Part shown: one piece after another, positions 51,788 to 63,256 of the stretch
Position numbering within the stretch: the first letter of the stretch is position 1
Layout of the letters: the number at the start of each line of letters is the position of its first letter
Origin: Anniella stebbinsi
Taxonomy: Eukaryota > Chordata > Lepidosauria > Squamata > Anniellidae
Direction: 5' to 3'
DNA: 64,000 nt
Assembly (NCBI GenBank): GCA_029215795.1
Contig: JARDYH010000003.1
Location: forward strand, 11,062,001-11,126,000
The notes under the pieces: generated by a model
The model's input: only the letters and a program-made list of their open reading frames with translations
What the model was told of the DNA's origin: nothing
Database searches by the model: none
Program-made: the position numbers and the translations under genes

Positions 51788-51930
51788 CAGTGGAGGCTGG
51801 GGGCTCCTATGTCAGTGGGGCAGTGAATCCGCTCCAGATTTCAGTCAGAACTCTAACGGAGCTACCCAAGGTGCAGAAACCCAGAGCAGATTCACTACTC
51901 CACTAACATTGGAGCCACCAGCCTCCACTG
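51788..51930. mobile_element. CAGTGGAGG foldback, hAT-like (143 bp)
   Basis: CAGTGGAGGCTGGGGGCTCC to GGAGCCACCAGCCTCCACTG. Flanks TTGAAGCT (51780-51787) and ATGAAACT (51931-51938) match at six of eight positions. Confidence 0.85.
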
Positions 51931-51936
51931 ATGAAA

Positions 51937-52085
51937 CTTCCTTATATATGTCAGATCAACTGTCTGTCTAGCTAAATACTGTGTACCCTCGCAGGTAGCA
52001 TATCAGAAAATGAACCCAGAGGGGAGCAACTGCTGACATGAGGGAGTGAACCTGGGATTTAAGCATGCAAGCCCTATCCAGTATT
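51937..52085 (-). mobile_element. tRNA-Ala-like SINE, minus strand
   Basis: CTTCCTTATATATGTCAGATC to GTGAACCTGGGATTTAAGCATGC, antisense tail to head, degraded. Confidence 0.6.
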
Positions 52086-52124
52086 ATGTCATGATGCATC
52101 TCAAATGATGGCATTGCATTTTTA

Positions 52125-52315
52125 ATTTTTTTTTTTTTGCACTACTGCTAGCTTCTGTTTAGTTATTATTTTTATTTTTTTCATATTGTAGTTTTATACT
52201 TTTAAACTCTTAAACTGTATTTTATTGTTTTATGGTTTTCATTGCTGCGAACCTCCTGGAGAGCTTTGGCTGTTGGGAAGTATAGAAATGTAATAAATAA
52301 ATAAATGAAACGATA
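52125..52315 (+). mobile_element. L2-like LINE 3' tail
   Basis: T-rich start, then CTCCTGGAGAGCTTTGGCTG, GGGAAGTATAGAAATGTAAT and (AAAT)n. Confidence 0.75.
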
Positions 52316-53295
52316 AAATAGTTTCTCCAAATAGAAAGTTGAAAAGTTAATGAAAAGCTTTTTTAAAAAAGTCTTGCCACAGCGGGCGGTGAGACTTCGG
52401 ATGGTCTTGCTAAGGATGTAGGCACTGTAGCATTTGATCAGCACATATAATTGATGCAGGGTGTGTGGGGGGGGGAGGTCTTCAAAAGCACCTTTTTATC
52501 AGCCTCCTCTTCACAATGTTATTTTATGAGAATTCCCATCACCAGAAAGAACAACATATGGGAGAAATGTGATGATGATTATAAGATCAGAAGGGAATTA
52601 ATTAGTTTTTCCTTCCCTGCACCATCATATTGGCATTGCATTGCATGTGTGCCCAGGTGGGAGAAAAGGAGGCTCTTGAAAGTTTCAGCTGCTTGCACAG
52701 GCCTATAGCTGGAAAATGTGCGGTATGAGAAACTAAGGTTACACTCCGCAGCAGCGATCCATATGCCAGGAAGTGTGTCCTATTGAACAAAGTGGGATTT
52801 ACTCCTGAGTAAACATACAGAGGGTCAGAATGCACACTTATTAAAGTTTGGCAACATAAAAACATAATTTATTAAGGGTGCAATCCTATGAATGTTGAGA
52901 GAGATGGCTCAAATGCACTGAGAGTTGTAAGCCTTTCTTTCTGTCTAAACATGCATAGGATTGTGCCTTTAATCAATGAAACACCTACACGTCAAAATGA
53001 AGTTAATTAAAACCTAATGTCAGTTTAATATCTGGCACTTAACTTTATTTTTATTCATCACTTTATTCTCAGGCCTACTGAGCCAGCCAGGACAACTATA
53101 ATAGCAAAAAATGGCTGTGTTCCTAGACACGGAAGGGCAAAGCAGACATCCCGCCCCATTCTTTCCATTGGTCCGTTGTAGATGCACTGAAAGGAAATGA
53201 AGACAGGCATGACTGGTTCTGTGGCTTGTCAGTCATCCCAGCATATCTGAGTCGTTGGCCCAAATGGTGGACAGTGTCCACAGGCTTGCATCTTA
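52316..53295. other. Mostly unclassified stretch
   Basis: Hairpin-repeat pieces at 52755-52830 (GGGATTTACTCCTGAGTAAAC) and 52875-52975. G run near 52468-52477. No gene. Confidence 0.4.
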
Positions 53296-53300
53296 CCGGG

Positions 53301-53456
53301 CAATATTCTACCAGCTTTCTCCAACTTGTTCTCCAGATGTGTTGGACTACAATGCTCAACATCCCCCGGTCAGCATGGCTGGCTGGGGGATTCTGGGAGT
53401 TGTAGCCCAACACATCTGGAGAACACCAGGTTGGGGAAAGCTGGGGTAGAATATTG
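53301..53456. mobile_element. CTCCAGATG foldback MITE, extended arms (156 bp)
   Basis: CAATATTCTACCAGCTTTC faces GAAAGCTGGGGTAGAATATTG, and TTCTCCAGATGTGTTGGAC faces its inverse. Arms of about 65 bp meet around CCCCCGGTCAGCATGGCTGG. The outer 20 bases are not seen in other copies. Confidence 0.85.
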
Positions 53457-53727
53457 CATGCATGCTTTTCTTTATATCTTTGAAATTATATGAGGAGTAG
53501 AGGCTTAAGGCTTTTAAAAAAAGAAAAGATGGAAGCTGAGAAATCAAGGAAGGGTCAAGGAATACCCTGGGGTGGGGAGGACAAGCCCTAAAACAGATCC
53601 CACCTCTCCCTGGCTTTGTAAGCAGTGCTTGGATGGATGAAAGCTAGGAGGCTCTTTAACTGAATCCAAAACTCCACCGGGACTCCCCAGTTTTAGCCAA
53701 ATCATATCTCCTCCTTGTTAATAGTGA

Positions 53728-54100
53728 TGTCTATTATTATTATTTGCATTTATATATCACCCCATAGCTGAAGCACTCTGGGCGGTTTACAAAAATTAAA
53801 AACATTTAACATTAAAAACTGATACGTAAAATTTTAAAAGCACAAAAAGCATAAAAACAGGTTATAAATACAATATCCATTTAAAGCAACTATTCTGCAT
53901 CAAGCAAGCAAACAAACGAACAACAACAAAAACTCAACATACACTGTTAAATGCCCGGGAGAAGAGTCTTGACCTGGCGCTGAAAAGATAACAATGTTGG
54001 CGCCAGGCGAGCCTCGTCGGGGAGATCATTCCATAATTGGGGGGCCACCACTGAAAAAGACCCTCTCCCTTGTTGCCATCCTCCAAGCTTTTGCCTTTAT
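53728..54100 (-). mobile_element. L2-clade LINE 3' half, minus strand
   Basis: TATTTGCATTTATATATCACC is the antisense end. Reverse codons around 53980-54080 include the LWNDLP-type region (GATCATTCCATAATTGGGG) and the complement of GGCGCCAACATTG. Confidence 0.82.
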
Positions 54101-55430
54101 AGTAATGCTGGCTTCACTTTTTCCCTTTGTTTCATTAATACGGCCTATAGGAAAACTTGCAGAAGACGAGCGGTCAGAGTGGAAGGATAGGCTGCTCTTG
54201 CACAGGTGGGCAGGGGAAAAAGCAAGGTTAAGAGGAAGAGGGCAGCTCTGGCTGAAGGGGTAAAAAAGACGTAAGCAAGAGGCTTACTCATGGCAGACTG
54301 AATGGTGGAGATGAGAGATGTGAAGGATTTGCAGCTAAGCGGCGAGAGATTTATTGTCAATTGTAGGCTAAAGTGCATTTCAAAGGAAGGCAAGGGGGAA
54401 ATGAATCATTTCACAGAGAGGAAAATATTCCATTTGGTATTTATTAAAGGAGGTGCAGAGGAATAAAGAAAACAACGGTAACATCACTGAGTGTGTATAT
54501 GTGTGTGTGTGTCTTCGCTAGCACACCGCTCATCAAAATGTGTAGAGGGAAAGGTGGTATATTCCAAGCTCACACGGCGTGGAGTTCATCTGTGTGTCCT
54601 CTGAAAAGAGACACATTTACCTAGTGAATTCCTATCAGCCGGACCAGTTTTGCCATCACCAGAACGGCCCAGCGTCAGGTTTGAGGTGGCCCTGGACAAG
54701 TTGCCCTCCATTGGATGACCACTTATGAATCACCAAGGAAGAGAACAAAAGATCACACCGATTTGCATAACATTTGAATATGCGAATATATATAGATGCA
54801 AATTTATAGATAATTATTATAATTTAAAGAGAAATACAGTACCTCTCACCATAGGGTTGTATCCAATGACAGTCTACTTAGAGTAGACCCATTGCCATGG
54901 GCCATGACTCTTTTTGATAGGGGACCATTTCCATCATGTGAGAACACCCCCTCCCAGCAGTCTAAAGTCAGGATGGGCAGATTTTGTTAATAAAAATAAT
55001 CCATGTGGTTTGCTGGTGGGGTAACATTCAATCTCTCTTAATTTTGCTTTCCTTTTCACTTTGCCTCTGGTATAAATTTCTTGGAAAGCTCTTCACCTCC
55101 TCACTGTCTTGCTTGTCGGAAGTGTATTTCATCCTTCCTCCAGAAAACTCAGGGTGACATACATAGAGTATTCTTCTTTTACATTTGCTTTTCTGTGTTC
55201 TTTCACTTCGCAGGATGTTTCTCTCTATATGTTGGTTCCCTGGCAAGCAGTGTGTCCATGTGTCCTACTTTATACAGGGCAGTCCTCTCTTTTAAAGTGT
55301 CCTCTATTTAAAGGGTGACCCAATCCAAGTCTGGTTTCAGGATAAAGAACCCCATGAAGGTTGATCGGATAGAGGGCTTAAAATTGTACATCAACAGTTA
55401 GCACTTGGACAGCAGATTTAGCAGGCAAAC
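54101..55430. other. Unclassified stretch
   Basis: A (TG)n lies at 54493-54511. An AT-rich TATGCGAATATATATAGATGC block at 54778 loosely repeats 12040 and 17410. Several overlapping frames at 55028-55318 are motif-free. No gene. Confidence 0.4.
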
Positions 55431-55433
55431 AGT

Positions 55434-55782
55434 GTCAGGTATAAGTCTTCAACAAGGCCAGAGGCCTTGTTGATTATAGGTAGATTTATTAGGAATCGTT
55501 TTGGAATGTCTGTGAAAGCTGTAAATAGGGTGGCACTGTTCAGCCCACCAAGATGACACTACCATCTGAGTGACTCCTTCAACAAGTGGGCCCCCATCTT
55601 TCCAAAACACTCTGAAGTTCCCAGGAAACCTTACAGCTTCAAGGCCGAGACAGGGAGTGAGCAAGCTACTCCCGTTTGAATTTCTGACAGAGACCTGCTT
55701 GCACAGACATTCCAAAATTATTCCTAATAAATCTACCAACAATCAACAAGGCCTCCGGCCTTGTTGAAGACGTATACCTGAC
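55434..55782. mobile_element. MITE with hairpin-bearing long TIRs (349 bp)
   Basis: About 80-bp inverted ends run from GTCAGGTATAAGTCTTC to TCGTTTTGGAATGTCTGTG and back from CACAGACATTCCAAAATTAT to GAAGACGTATACCTGAC. Each end contains its own small palindrome, CAACAAGGCC facing GGCCTTGTTG. The centre is unique and non-coding. Target duplications are uncertain. Confidence 0.85.
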
Positions 55783-55879
55783 AAACTGGTGACTTGGTCA
55801 CGTTCTTCCCCACTATGGTAAATTGTATTTCTACTTAAATTATAGTGCTTATTTCTAAATTTGTACTTGCATATACGTT

Positions 55880-56060
55880 ACCTAGCCCTGATGGCTATGT
55901 GCTCCCTCCAGTATCTGAGGCAGTAAGCCTGGGGAACATGGGCAGGAGGGTGCTGTTGCACCATGTCCTGCTTTTGGGTTCCTGGTCAACAGCTAGTTGG
56001 TCATTGTGTGAACAGAGTGCTAGACCGGATCCAGAATGGCTCTTCTTATGTTCTTACCTG
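55880..56060 (+). mobile_element. CR1 subfamily B 3' fragment
   Basis: CTAGCCCTGATGGCTATGTGC to CTCTTCTTATGTTCTTACC. Confidence 0.88.
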
Positions 56061-56954
56061 CAACCTTTATGCAAAACTGTATTCTTTTTTTGTTAATGCC
56101 TCTTAATCCAAACAATAAAAACCATATCTGCTTCAGTCAAGCCTCAAAGCTAACTTGGGTTTTCTTGCTGCTGCAGCAACTTTGCTGCTATATGAAATAT
56201 TATCATGCTGCTAAATGAAATATTATCATGCATAAGACAAAGGCATGATTTCATGGAATAGCGCGCAAAATAATAGAAACATTCATGGGAATTTGTCCCT
56301 GATCTTTGCTCAATGGACGAATTCATTCCCACCCGATAGTAAAAAAAAAGAAGCCCTCAGGTTTCCTATGGCTAATCCTTGTGGCGCCCACATGGCTTGC
56401 CCATGGTTTAACTGTTGATCTCTGCATTCTGAAAAAAAATCATGTGATGCAGCTTTCTGGGGATTGTACCATTTCAAAGTGCAGGCAGGGGATGATCAAC
56501 CATGGGGAAAATCCTTGCATTTGGGGCATAAGCAGATGAAATGTGGAAGATCAAAATCAGCACATTCACTCCTGCATTTTTTAAAGTTAAAAACAGCAAT
56601 TGGGGAACACCCTAACCTGGTGTGTCATACTGCCGGGAGGGCTGAGGTGAAACTCCTTTTCCTGCATTATTTTCTTAATCTAAAGGGCACAATCCTGTAC
56701 TCTAATTCTCTTGGATGGGGACTATAGAATTTGCCAGAAGCCCCGCTATGGTGACAGTACGTGAGATACACTGCTTGCTGCTTTGTTGGTGTAGCCTCCT
56801 CCTTCAGATCTTGGCTGAGGTGGGATTGGAAGGGGTCGGGTTGGGAGCTGGAATTGGCAAAGATGTTAATGTTGGGGGCTGAACCACCAGGGGTGGCTCT
56901 GCTCTCACCAATGAACACATTTGATGATTGTGTGGAGCTAGTGGCAACTCCAGT
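56061..56954. other. Unclassified stretch
   Basis: TGAAATATTATCATGC is duplicated at 56198 and 56216. No gene recognised. Confidence 0.4.
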
Positions 56955-58135
56955 AGCTGATATACCCGGCGTTGCTCGGGATCCCTAAGATATATGTCTG
57001 CAAGGTAATCATCTTAACGTAGTAGGCCGGTGCTAGGCCTGTCAGTTAATTTTTAAACAAATTAAATTGCCCAAAGCATGCTGGGAGTTGCAGGCGTAAA
57101 CTGAGGCTAGAATGGAATGATGGGCAGGGTTAGTGACAGTTGAAGAAAGTCGGGTAGAAGGAGAACAAAGACAGCTAGTGAGAGGTCAGGAAAGTGGGAG
57201 CTGAGTTAGGATTGAGAGATAGTGACCTGGTTTGCACATAGTGACCTGGTTTACTAACCCCTACTTTATTTAAAATCAACCACTCTACATGCCAGTACTA
57301 CACCTCCCAGCATGCCTTTGGCAGCCTGCAGGTGTCCACTTCCCTCCTCTCATTGCCGATGTTGCTCCTCCATAGAGCATTGAAGAGTAGCATTGCAGAG
57401 GAGGGGAGGTAAGCAGCTGCCAGTGGACACACCCAGCTCTGGCCAAATCCTGCTGGGACTGCCTCGGCCTGTGCTTCTCACTCACCAAGTGCTCCATCAG
57501 GAGCCTGTACTGAAGGATTGGGGCCGGCCGTGTACTCCTCCTCTTCATCAGGCCTATTTCTGGGCATGCACAGAGTGCTTCCCTTTCCTCCCTCCTAAGA
57601 GCGAACGCCACGCATGTACTTCCCCCAGATTCTGAGAATACAGCAATATCAGAAAGGGTGCCTTTGAGCATGTTTGGCACCTCAAAGTCACGCTTTTGTA
57701 TCTAGTTACGATTTTAAAACCGTGCAAAGCGTGGGAGGAGGCACCACAAATGGACGCAGCCCATTTATGTGGATTGTTTCCTTTTATGTGGAATTGGGTT
57801 GACTGCTCGAGACCAACCTTAGGAGTCGGGGTTGTGAAAGTCACGAAGCGCCCACCTGCCCACACATTCACAATGGTTGCTAAAGGCCAGTAAGCCTTCC
57901 ACCCAATGCATGTTGGGAGTTCCACTCAAGGCATGCTGGGAGTTGTAAGCCTTGGTTCTTATTAAAGTCTTTAAAAATACTGAAAACCCCAAATTCCATG
58001 TTTTTAGATTTATTTGGTACATTGTACAGCCAGACCTATCTGCATGCCAAATTTCAAGTTTCTAACTCATCTGGAAGTGGGTAAACATTTCCGGACATAC
58101 ATCGCGTACACATACTTTCCACTTTATAGGTAGAG
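56955..58135. mobile_element. Possible unclassified element (CCCGGCGTTGCTCGGG start)
   Basis: The word TATACCCGGCGTTGCTCGGG at 56960 and the end ACATACTTTCCACTTTATAGG near 58115 resemble borders of a repeat seen in many animal genomes. Internal AGCATGCTGGGAGTTG words recur at 57077, 57308 (inverted) and 57930. Superfamily and exact borders are unknown. Confidence 0.3.
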
Positions 58136-58149
58136 ATGAGGAACACCCG

Positions 58150-58175
58150 GTGTGTGTGTGTGTGTGTGTGTGTGT
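58150..58175 (+). repeat. (GT)n microsatellite
   Basis: Thirteen GT units. Confidence 0.9.
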
Positions 58176-58324
58176 CTTGTCAGTGGGCACCTACTGGAAT
58201 GGGGGCCCTTAACAGGTGCCTAACTATACCTACCCATGACACCTGGTCTCTGTGGAACACTTAGATGACCAGCCCTTTAGGACAATAGCCCCAAACAAAA
58301 CCAATGTAAAATGCCAAAATAGGG

Positions 58325-58755
58325 GAGCAATGCTTTTTTTTGCATCTCTTATTGTCTGCTTGCATGTCATTTGTGCAAGCTTGTGCTCCCTTTTGTCTTC
58401 CTCATTTGGGCAAGACTTCCATTTTCTGAAGGAAGCCCTCTTTTCTCTAATCGCTTCCTGACCCTGCTGGTTAACCTCATTGACCATAGACTTGGTGCTA
58501 CCTTTCCTAACCTGTGGTATATATTTTAGCTGAACTTCTATTATTGTGGTTTTGAGTAATCTCCAACCATTTTGAAGGGATTTAATCCTCTTGACTTCCC
58601 CTTTCAACTTCCTTTTCACCAGTTTCTTCATTTTAGAGAAGTTTCCTCTTTGGAAGTCAAATGTGACTGGGTGGACTTCCTCAGCAATTTTCCACTGAAA
58701 TATATATTAACTCTGATAGCAATGTAGTCACTGTTTCCAATTGGTTCAACAAAAT
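58325..58755 (-). mobile_element. CR1 subfamily A, endonuclease end and pre-RT linker, minus strand
   Basis: Reverse translation from 58752 reads VEPIGNSDYIAIRVNIYFSG, where SDY stands at the SDH endonuclease motif. After a frameshift it gives MKKLVKRKLKGEVKRIKSLQ and KRASFRKWKSCPNEEDKREH, the basic linker between endonuclease and reverse transcriptase in CR1-type ORF2. This is the only endonuclease-proximal piece in the window. Confidence 0.75.
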
Positions 58756-58759
58756 TTAC

Positions 58760-59183
58760 ATCTCATACAAGGTCCTGAGCGACGCCATTTAGAACCTACC
58801 CGTACACTACGCTCAACATCAAAGGTCCTCCTCCGGGTGTCTACTCCGAGGAAAGCTCGGAGGACGGCAACAAGGGAGAGGGCCTTCTCTGTGGTGGCCC
58901 CTCAATTATGGAATGATCTCCCCAGTGAGGCCCGCCTGGCGCCAACACTGTTATCTTTTCGGCGCCAGGTCAAAATTTTTCTTTTCTCCCAGGCATTTTA
59001 ATAACTGAAGTTGAGGTTTTGATTGACACTGTGGCCAGACTTAATAGTCAAAATGTTTTAAAGTGTTTTAATGACAGCTGTTTTATGGTTTTAAATTTTG
59101 TATATTGTCTTTTGAATGCTCAGTCTTTTTAATTTTTGTAAACTGCCCAGAGAGCTTCGGCTATGGGGCGGTATATAAGTGAA

Positions 59184-59220
<37 letters not shown>
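58760..59220 (+). mobile_element. L2-clade LINE, ORF2 C-terminus and 3' UTR
   Basis: The frame reads RRTATRERAFSVVAPQLWND then LPSEARLAPTLLSFRRQVKI and ends FLFSQAF-stop, the typical L2 C-terminus. The 3' UTR runs through CTGCCCAGAGAGCTTCGGC to an (AAT)n tail at 59189-59217. It is the best-preserved L2 end here. Confidence 0.9.
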
Positions 59221-59506
59221 CCAGGGTCGTCTCCCCTCTCTTCTGTTCCATGACCAACTGTTCTAGGGCACAGTCATTTAGGGCATCAAGAAATTTAACC
59301 TCTTTGTTATGACTGGAATATGCATTTACCCAGGGAATGTGGGGGTAACTGAATTCACACTTCCTTGGTTGGAGGACCCTCCGATTTTGTTTTCCATCTC
59401 AAGGTCATGCTGAACATTCTGATCTGGGGACGATAGCATGTTCCTGGTACTAAATTAGTTTTGGAGCCCGGTATTGTCACCCACAGCACTTCTGTGGAAG
59501 AGTCTG
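59221..59506. other. Left half of an unclassified repeat hosting a hAT element
   Basis: The sequence on both sides of the hAT element (59221-59514 and 59980-60110) appears to be one older block. I could not name it. Confidence 0.35.
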
Positions 59507-59514
59507 TTCTAGTG

Positions 59515-59971
59515 TAGGGCTGTGCATGGACCCCCCGATCCAATCTGGATTCCGATCTGTCAGGTCCGGATTGGGTCCGAGCAGATCCAACTCGGATCTG
59601 ATCCGGATCCGTGCACAGCACTCCCTCCCACTCTCCCTCTCCCTCCTCTCCCTGCTTACCTGCTGCCTCCTCCACATCGTCGTCCTCTCTCCTCGCTGTG
59701 TGTTGCCGCATTTGCTGGTCGCAACGGGTGATGTCATCACCCGACGTGAGCGGGAAATGCGGCAGCACACAGCAAGGAGAGTGGACAATGGGGAACGACA
59801 TGGATGAGGCAGCAGGTAAGCAGGGAGAGTGGGGGAGAGCGAGAGGGAGTGCTGTGACCGGATCCGAATCGGATCCAGATTGCAGATCTGATCCGGGCCT
59901 GATCTGATCCGGAAGGCCCAGATCAGCTCGATCCGCTCCAGATTCGGGATCTGGATCCGTGCACAGCCCTA
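59515..59971. mobile_element. hAT-like GATCC-rich foldback (457 bp)
   Basis: Perfect TTCTAGTG duplication at 59507-59514 and 59972-59979. Ends TAGGGCTGTGCATGGACC and GGATCCGTGCACAGCCCTA. Arms of GATCC words enclose a palindrome: TGTGTGTTGCCGCATTTGC faces GGGAAATGCGGCAGCACACA around GGGTGATGTCATCACCC. No transposase. Confidence 0.94.
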
Positions 59972-60110
59972 TTCTAGTGTGTTCAACACTATGCCCTCTT
60001 TGACGTACAGAGCAACTCCTTCTCCAGTACGCCCTTCCCTGTCCTTCCTGTAGAGTTTATATCCAGAGATGACCATATCCCACTAGTTCTCTCCATTCCA
60101 CCAAGTTTAC

Positions 60111-60726
60111 TACTAGAAGATACAGCCATTGTCCAAGCATTATTAACAGGCTGCTTGGTATAGGACAAGCACTGTAGGCTCCAGAAAGAGTCGGCGACCA
60201 AAGAGAGATGGCCACTTTAAGAAACCCTTGTGAAAACCATAGCAGGAAAAGTGACAACAAAGAGTGTTCCCTGAAGGCTCTGCTGGTAACATATGTATGG
60301 TCTAATCTAGCAATACCAATCTGCTAGATTAGATCATACCAGCATACCAATCTAATCCAAACTGCAAATATTCCATAACTTAAAGATACATGCAATGCTA
60401 AATCTAATTATATATCCATGTACCAGTCCAAAGTGATTTTATGTTTAATCAATGTCCAATGGATTCTATTTGTTCAGACCACCAGCCACTTAATGTACCC
60501 TTCCTTGATTGCAGATGGGACTTCTAGACCCTCCCTGTCGGCTTCATTCCGATCAATCCCTCTTCTTCAAAGAAGTGGGATTGATGAACGGTGGCTGGCT
60601 CCCCTCTAAGAAGGAGCAAACAAGCTTGGAGACAGCAGACACAGCACTGTAAATTGGAATTGTCATGTTGTGAGCTTTAGGTAACCGCCTTCCCCCATGC
60701 ACTTTTGTTACTGTACCATGCATCAG
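60111..60726. other. Unclassified stretch
   Basis: A 14-bp-arm hairpin lies at about 60300-60338 (CTAATCTAGCA facing TGCTAGATTAG). No gene. Confidence 0.4.
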
Positions 60727-61290
60727 GACATAAGAACATAAGAAGAGCCATGCTGGATCAGACCACAGGTCCATCTAGTCCAGGATTCTGTTCACACAGT
60801 AGCCTACTAGCTGCCCATGGGAAACCCACAAGTAGGATATAAATGCAACAGAACCCTCCTGCCCATGTTCCCCAGCAAATGGCATACTGCCTTGGATACT
60901 GTAGGTGGGTTACAGCCATCAGGACTAATAGCCATAGACAGCCTTATCCTCCATGGATTTGACCAATCCACTTTTTGAACCATCAAAGTTGGTGGCCATC
61001 ACTACGTTTCATGGTAGCGAATTCCATAGTTTAACTATGTGCTGTGTGTAGAAGTATTTCTTTTTATATGTCCTGAATCTCTCACTGATCAGCTTCATGG
61101 GATGACCCCATTGGGTTCTAGTATTATGAGAGAGGGAGAAAAATGTCTCCCTATCACATTCTCCACACCATGCATAATTTTGTACACCTCTATCATGTCT
61201 CCCCTCAGCCTCCTTTTTTCCAAGCTGAACAATCTCAGCTGCTGTAACCTTCCCTCATAGGAGAGTTGCTCCAGCCCTTGATCATTCGAG
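60727..61290 (-). mobile_element. CR1 subfamily B, minus strand, long 3' part
   Basis: The plus strand starts GACATAAGAACATAAGAAGAGCC. Reverse codons near 61260-61190 give YEGRLQQLRLFSLEKR, and near 61130-61080 the NTRTQWGHPMKLI region. It holds the complete 3' UTR plus about 60 codons of ORF2. Confidence 0.9.
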
Positions 61291-61687
61291 TTGCTGGATT
61301 ACTTGCCTGATCACACCGCCACTTGTTGAAACAAACCTCCTAAATTTTTTCCCTTCCTCTCTGCTCTTCTACTGCTCAGGCCAAGCCTTTTTTTTTTGTC
61401 TCCTAAGTGTTAAGGACGTCAATTTACCTAATCCCTACCTATCTCTCAACCTATTCACACTCACAAGCCCCTCCCTGATCTGCCTGTTCACAGATGTCCA
61501 CTGCTTAGCTTTATGCACCAAAGACATCTGATTCAGCCAGAACGAAGTAATTTCCCCACAATCTGGTTCTCCGCACATCCGCTGAGGATTTTCTTGCATG
61601 TTGATGTACCGTTAAGCTTGCTTGATTCATGATCGTTCTACCCAGTTAATTTCTCCCAACCGAGTGTACATTTTAAATGCTTGTTTG
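61291..61687. other. Unclassified stretch
   Basis: A T run is near 61388. No gene. Confidence 0.35.
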
Positions 61688-61695
61688 TGTTTAAT

Positions 61696-62180
61696 TAGGG
61701 TGACCCTATTTGGAATCCAAAAAGGAGGACAGCCAGTGGTGGGGGAAAGAGGGAAAGCACACTTTCTGGGTCCCTTGGAAAGCGAGTCATTTTCCCCCTC
61801 GCCACACTAGTGGCATCCGCCATTGGTGTGGCGAGCTAATGGTGGCCACCATTAGCATGGTGGGGGGGGGGCAAAGATTATGTGCTTTCCAGAGGCCCCA
61901 GAAAGCATGTCATTTTTGCCCCCACTGCTCCAATTGGGGCCTTTTCTATAATGTCTGGGAATGACACACTTTCCCCTTTAAGGCCCTGATTGAAGAAATG
62001 GGGGGAATGACGTGCCTCCAGAAAGCACATAATTCCCTTGTCACACTAATGGTGGCCTTAAAGGGGAAAGCGTGTCATTCCCGGGCATTATAGAAAATTA
62101 CAAAAAATCCCCCGACATCCAGGATACAACACCAACAAAAACGGACAAATCCAGGGAAGTCCTGACAGCTGGTCACCCTA
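61696..62180. mobile_element. hAT-like element, TAGGGTGACC family, sibling of 12354 (485 bp)
   Basis: Starts TAGGGTGACCCTATTTGG and ends CAGCTGGTCACCCTA. Shares AATGACACACTTTCCCC, GTGCCTCCAGAAAGCAC and GGGCATTATAGAAAATTACA with 12354-12816. Also contains a private palindromic patch (GGTGGCCACCATTAGCATGGTGG). Flanking octamers do not match exactly. Confidence 0.85.
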
Positions 62181-62203
62181 AATTTACTCTTTCTGGAAGA
62201 AGC

Positions 62204-62204
<1 letters not shown>

Positions 62205-62285
<81 letters not shown>
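62205..62285 (+). repeat. (TG)n(AG)n compound microsatellite
   Basis: About 15 TG units, then GACAG, then about 24 AG units. The Arg-Glu repeat in one frame is a by-product. Confidence 0.97.
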
Positions 62286-62288
<3 letters not shown>

Positions 62289-62514
62289 TATTGCCAAAGT
62301 CAGAAGGTCCCTTAACGAATGTGTATCATGAGAACATGTGCAAGTTTGTACACGTGTCTAGAGGAGCACATTTGATAATAGCATCAATGGAAGCCAATAT
62401 TAAAGTTAATTGTGAGGTCAATTCCAGGATTTAGCAAAGATTACTTCTGTTCTCCCAGGTAACAAAAAAATGGCTCAAGTCAGTTGTGCAACCAGGATGG
62501 TAAGCAAGGGGTAA

Positions 62515-62640
62515 AATCCAACCTAAGTCCTACCTAGAGCAGACCCACTGAAATGAATGGGACTTAAGTTACTCATGACTAAATTAAATCCGATTCATTT
62601 CAATTGGGCTACCTTAAGTAGGACTTGGGTTGGATGTTAC
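62515..62640. repeat. Hairpin repeat, related to AAGTCCCACTGA family
   Basis: AACCTAAGTCCTACC and CCACTGAAATGAATGGGACTT face CAATTGGGCTACCTTAAG and AGGACTTGGGTT. Confidence 0.6.
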
Positions 62641-62744
62641 CTAAGGGTTCCCGCTCCAAGAAGTGAATGTAACACAGAGAGGAGTTCAAAATAGCCATTT
62701 AAGAAGTCATGAAAAGGTACAGTAATCCAAATAATGTATTTTTC

Positions 62745-62925
62745 TATAAAGTATTTTAAATCTGTATTCTGCATTGCTGCTCGGTTTTATCCTGGTTGTG
62801 CTTTTATGTTGTATTTTATACTGTTGTTTGTTTTATATTTTGAACGGTTTGCATGGTTTGCATTTTTGTAAACCGTCCAGAGAGCTTCAGCTATTGGGCA
62901 GTATAGAAATGCAATAAATAAATAA
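62745..62925 (+). mobile_element. L2-like LINE 3' tail
   Basis: TTGCTGCTCGGTTTTATCC, AAACCGTCCAGAGAGCTTCAG, GGGCAGTATAGAAATGC and (AATA)n. Confidence 0.8.
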
Positions 62926-62979
62926 GTATTTGAGCACCAGCTTGCTCAGAGGCAACTGCCCAAGGAGTGTCATCATTAA

Positions 62980-63256
62980 AGGACAGAGCTCATGTAACTT
63001 TAACAGTTGTAGAGAAAAGGGAACTTCAGCCAGAGTCATCTGTATGCAATTAGTTCCAGGTGAAATTCCCTCTTCATCCCAACAGTTAAAGTTGCAGGTA
63101 CTATACTAGAGTGACCAGATACAAAACAAGGCAGGGTCCCTGCAACTTAATTTCACCAGGAACTAATTGCATACAAATGACACTGGCTGAAATTCCTTTT
63201 TTTCTACAACTGTTAAAGTTACATGAGCCCTGTCCTCCTTTTCATAGGGTCAGCCA
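62980..63256 (-). mobile_element. hAT-like inverted-dimer MITE, copy g, end-deleted
   Basis: The left terminus is lost (begins at GGACAGAGCTCATG). The right unit, 63107-63256, lacks about 22 bp after CCTGCAACTT. The inner junction GTACTATACTAGAG matches copies d-f. The right end is GGTCAGCC. Confidence 0.85.

Noticed and set aside
58230..58631. Basic 133-codon minus-strand protein
   Set aside because: Upstream in the same direction lies an endonuclease-like GNSDYIAI motif, and the residues match a CR1 ORF2 linker, so it is a LINE fragment and not a host gene.
62072..62434. 120-codon frame with an Arg-Glu repeat
   Set aside because: It is translation of the (TG)n(AG)n microsatellite and hAT-element flank.
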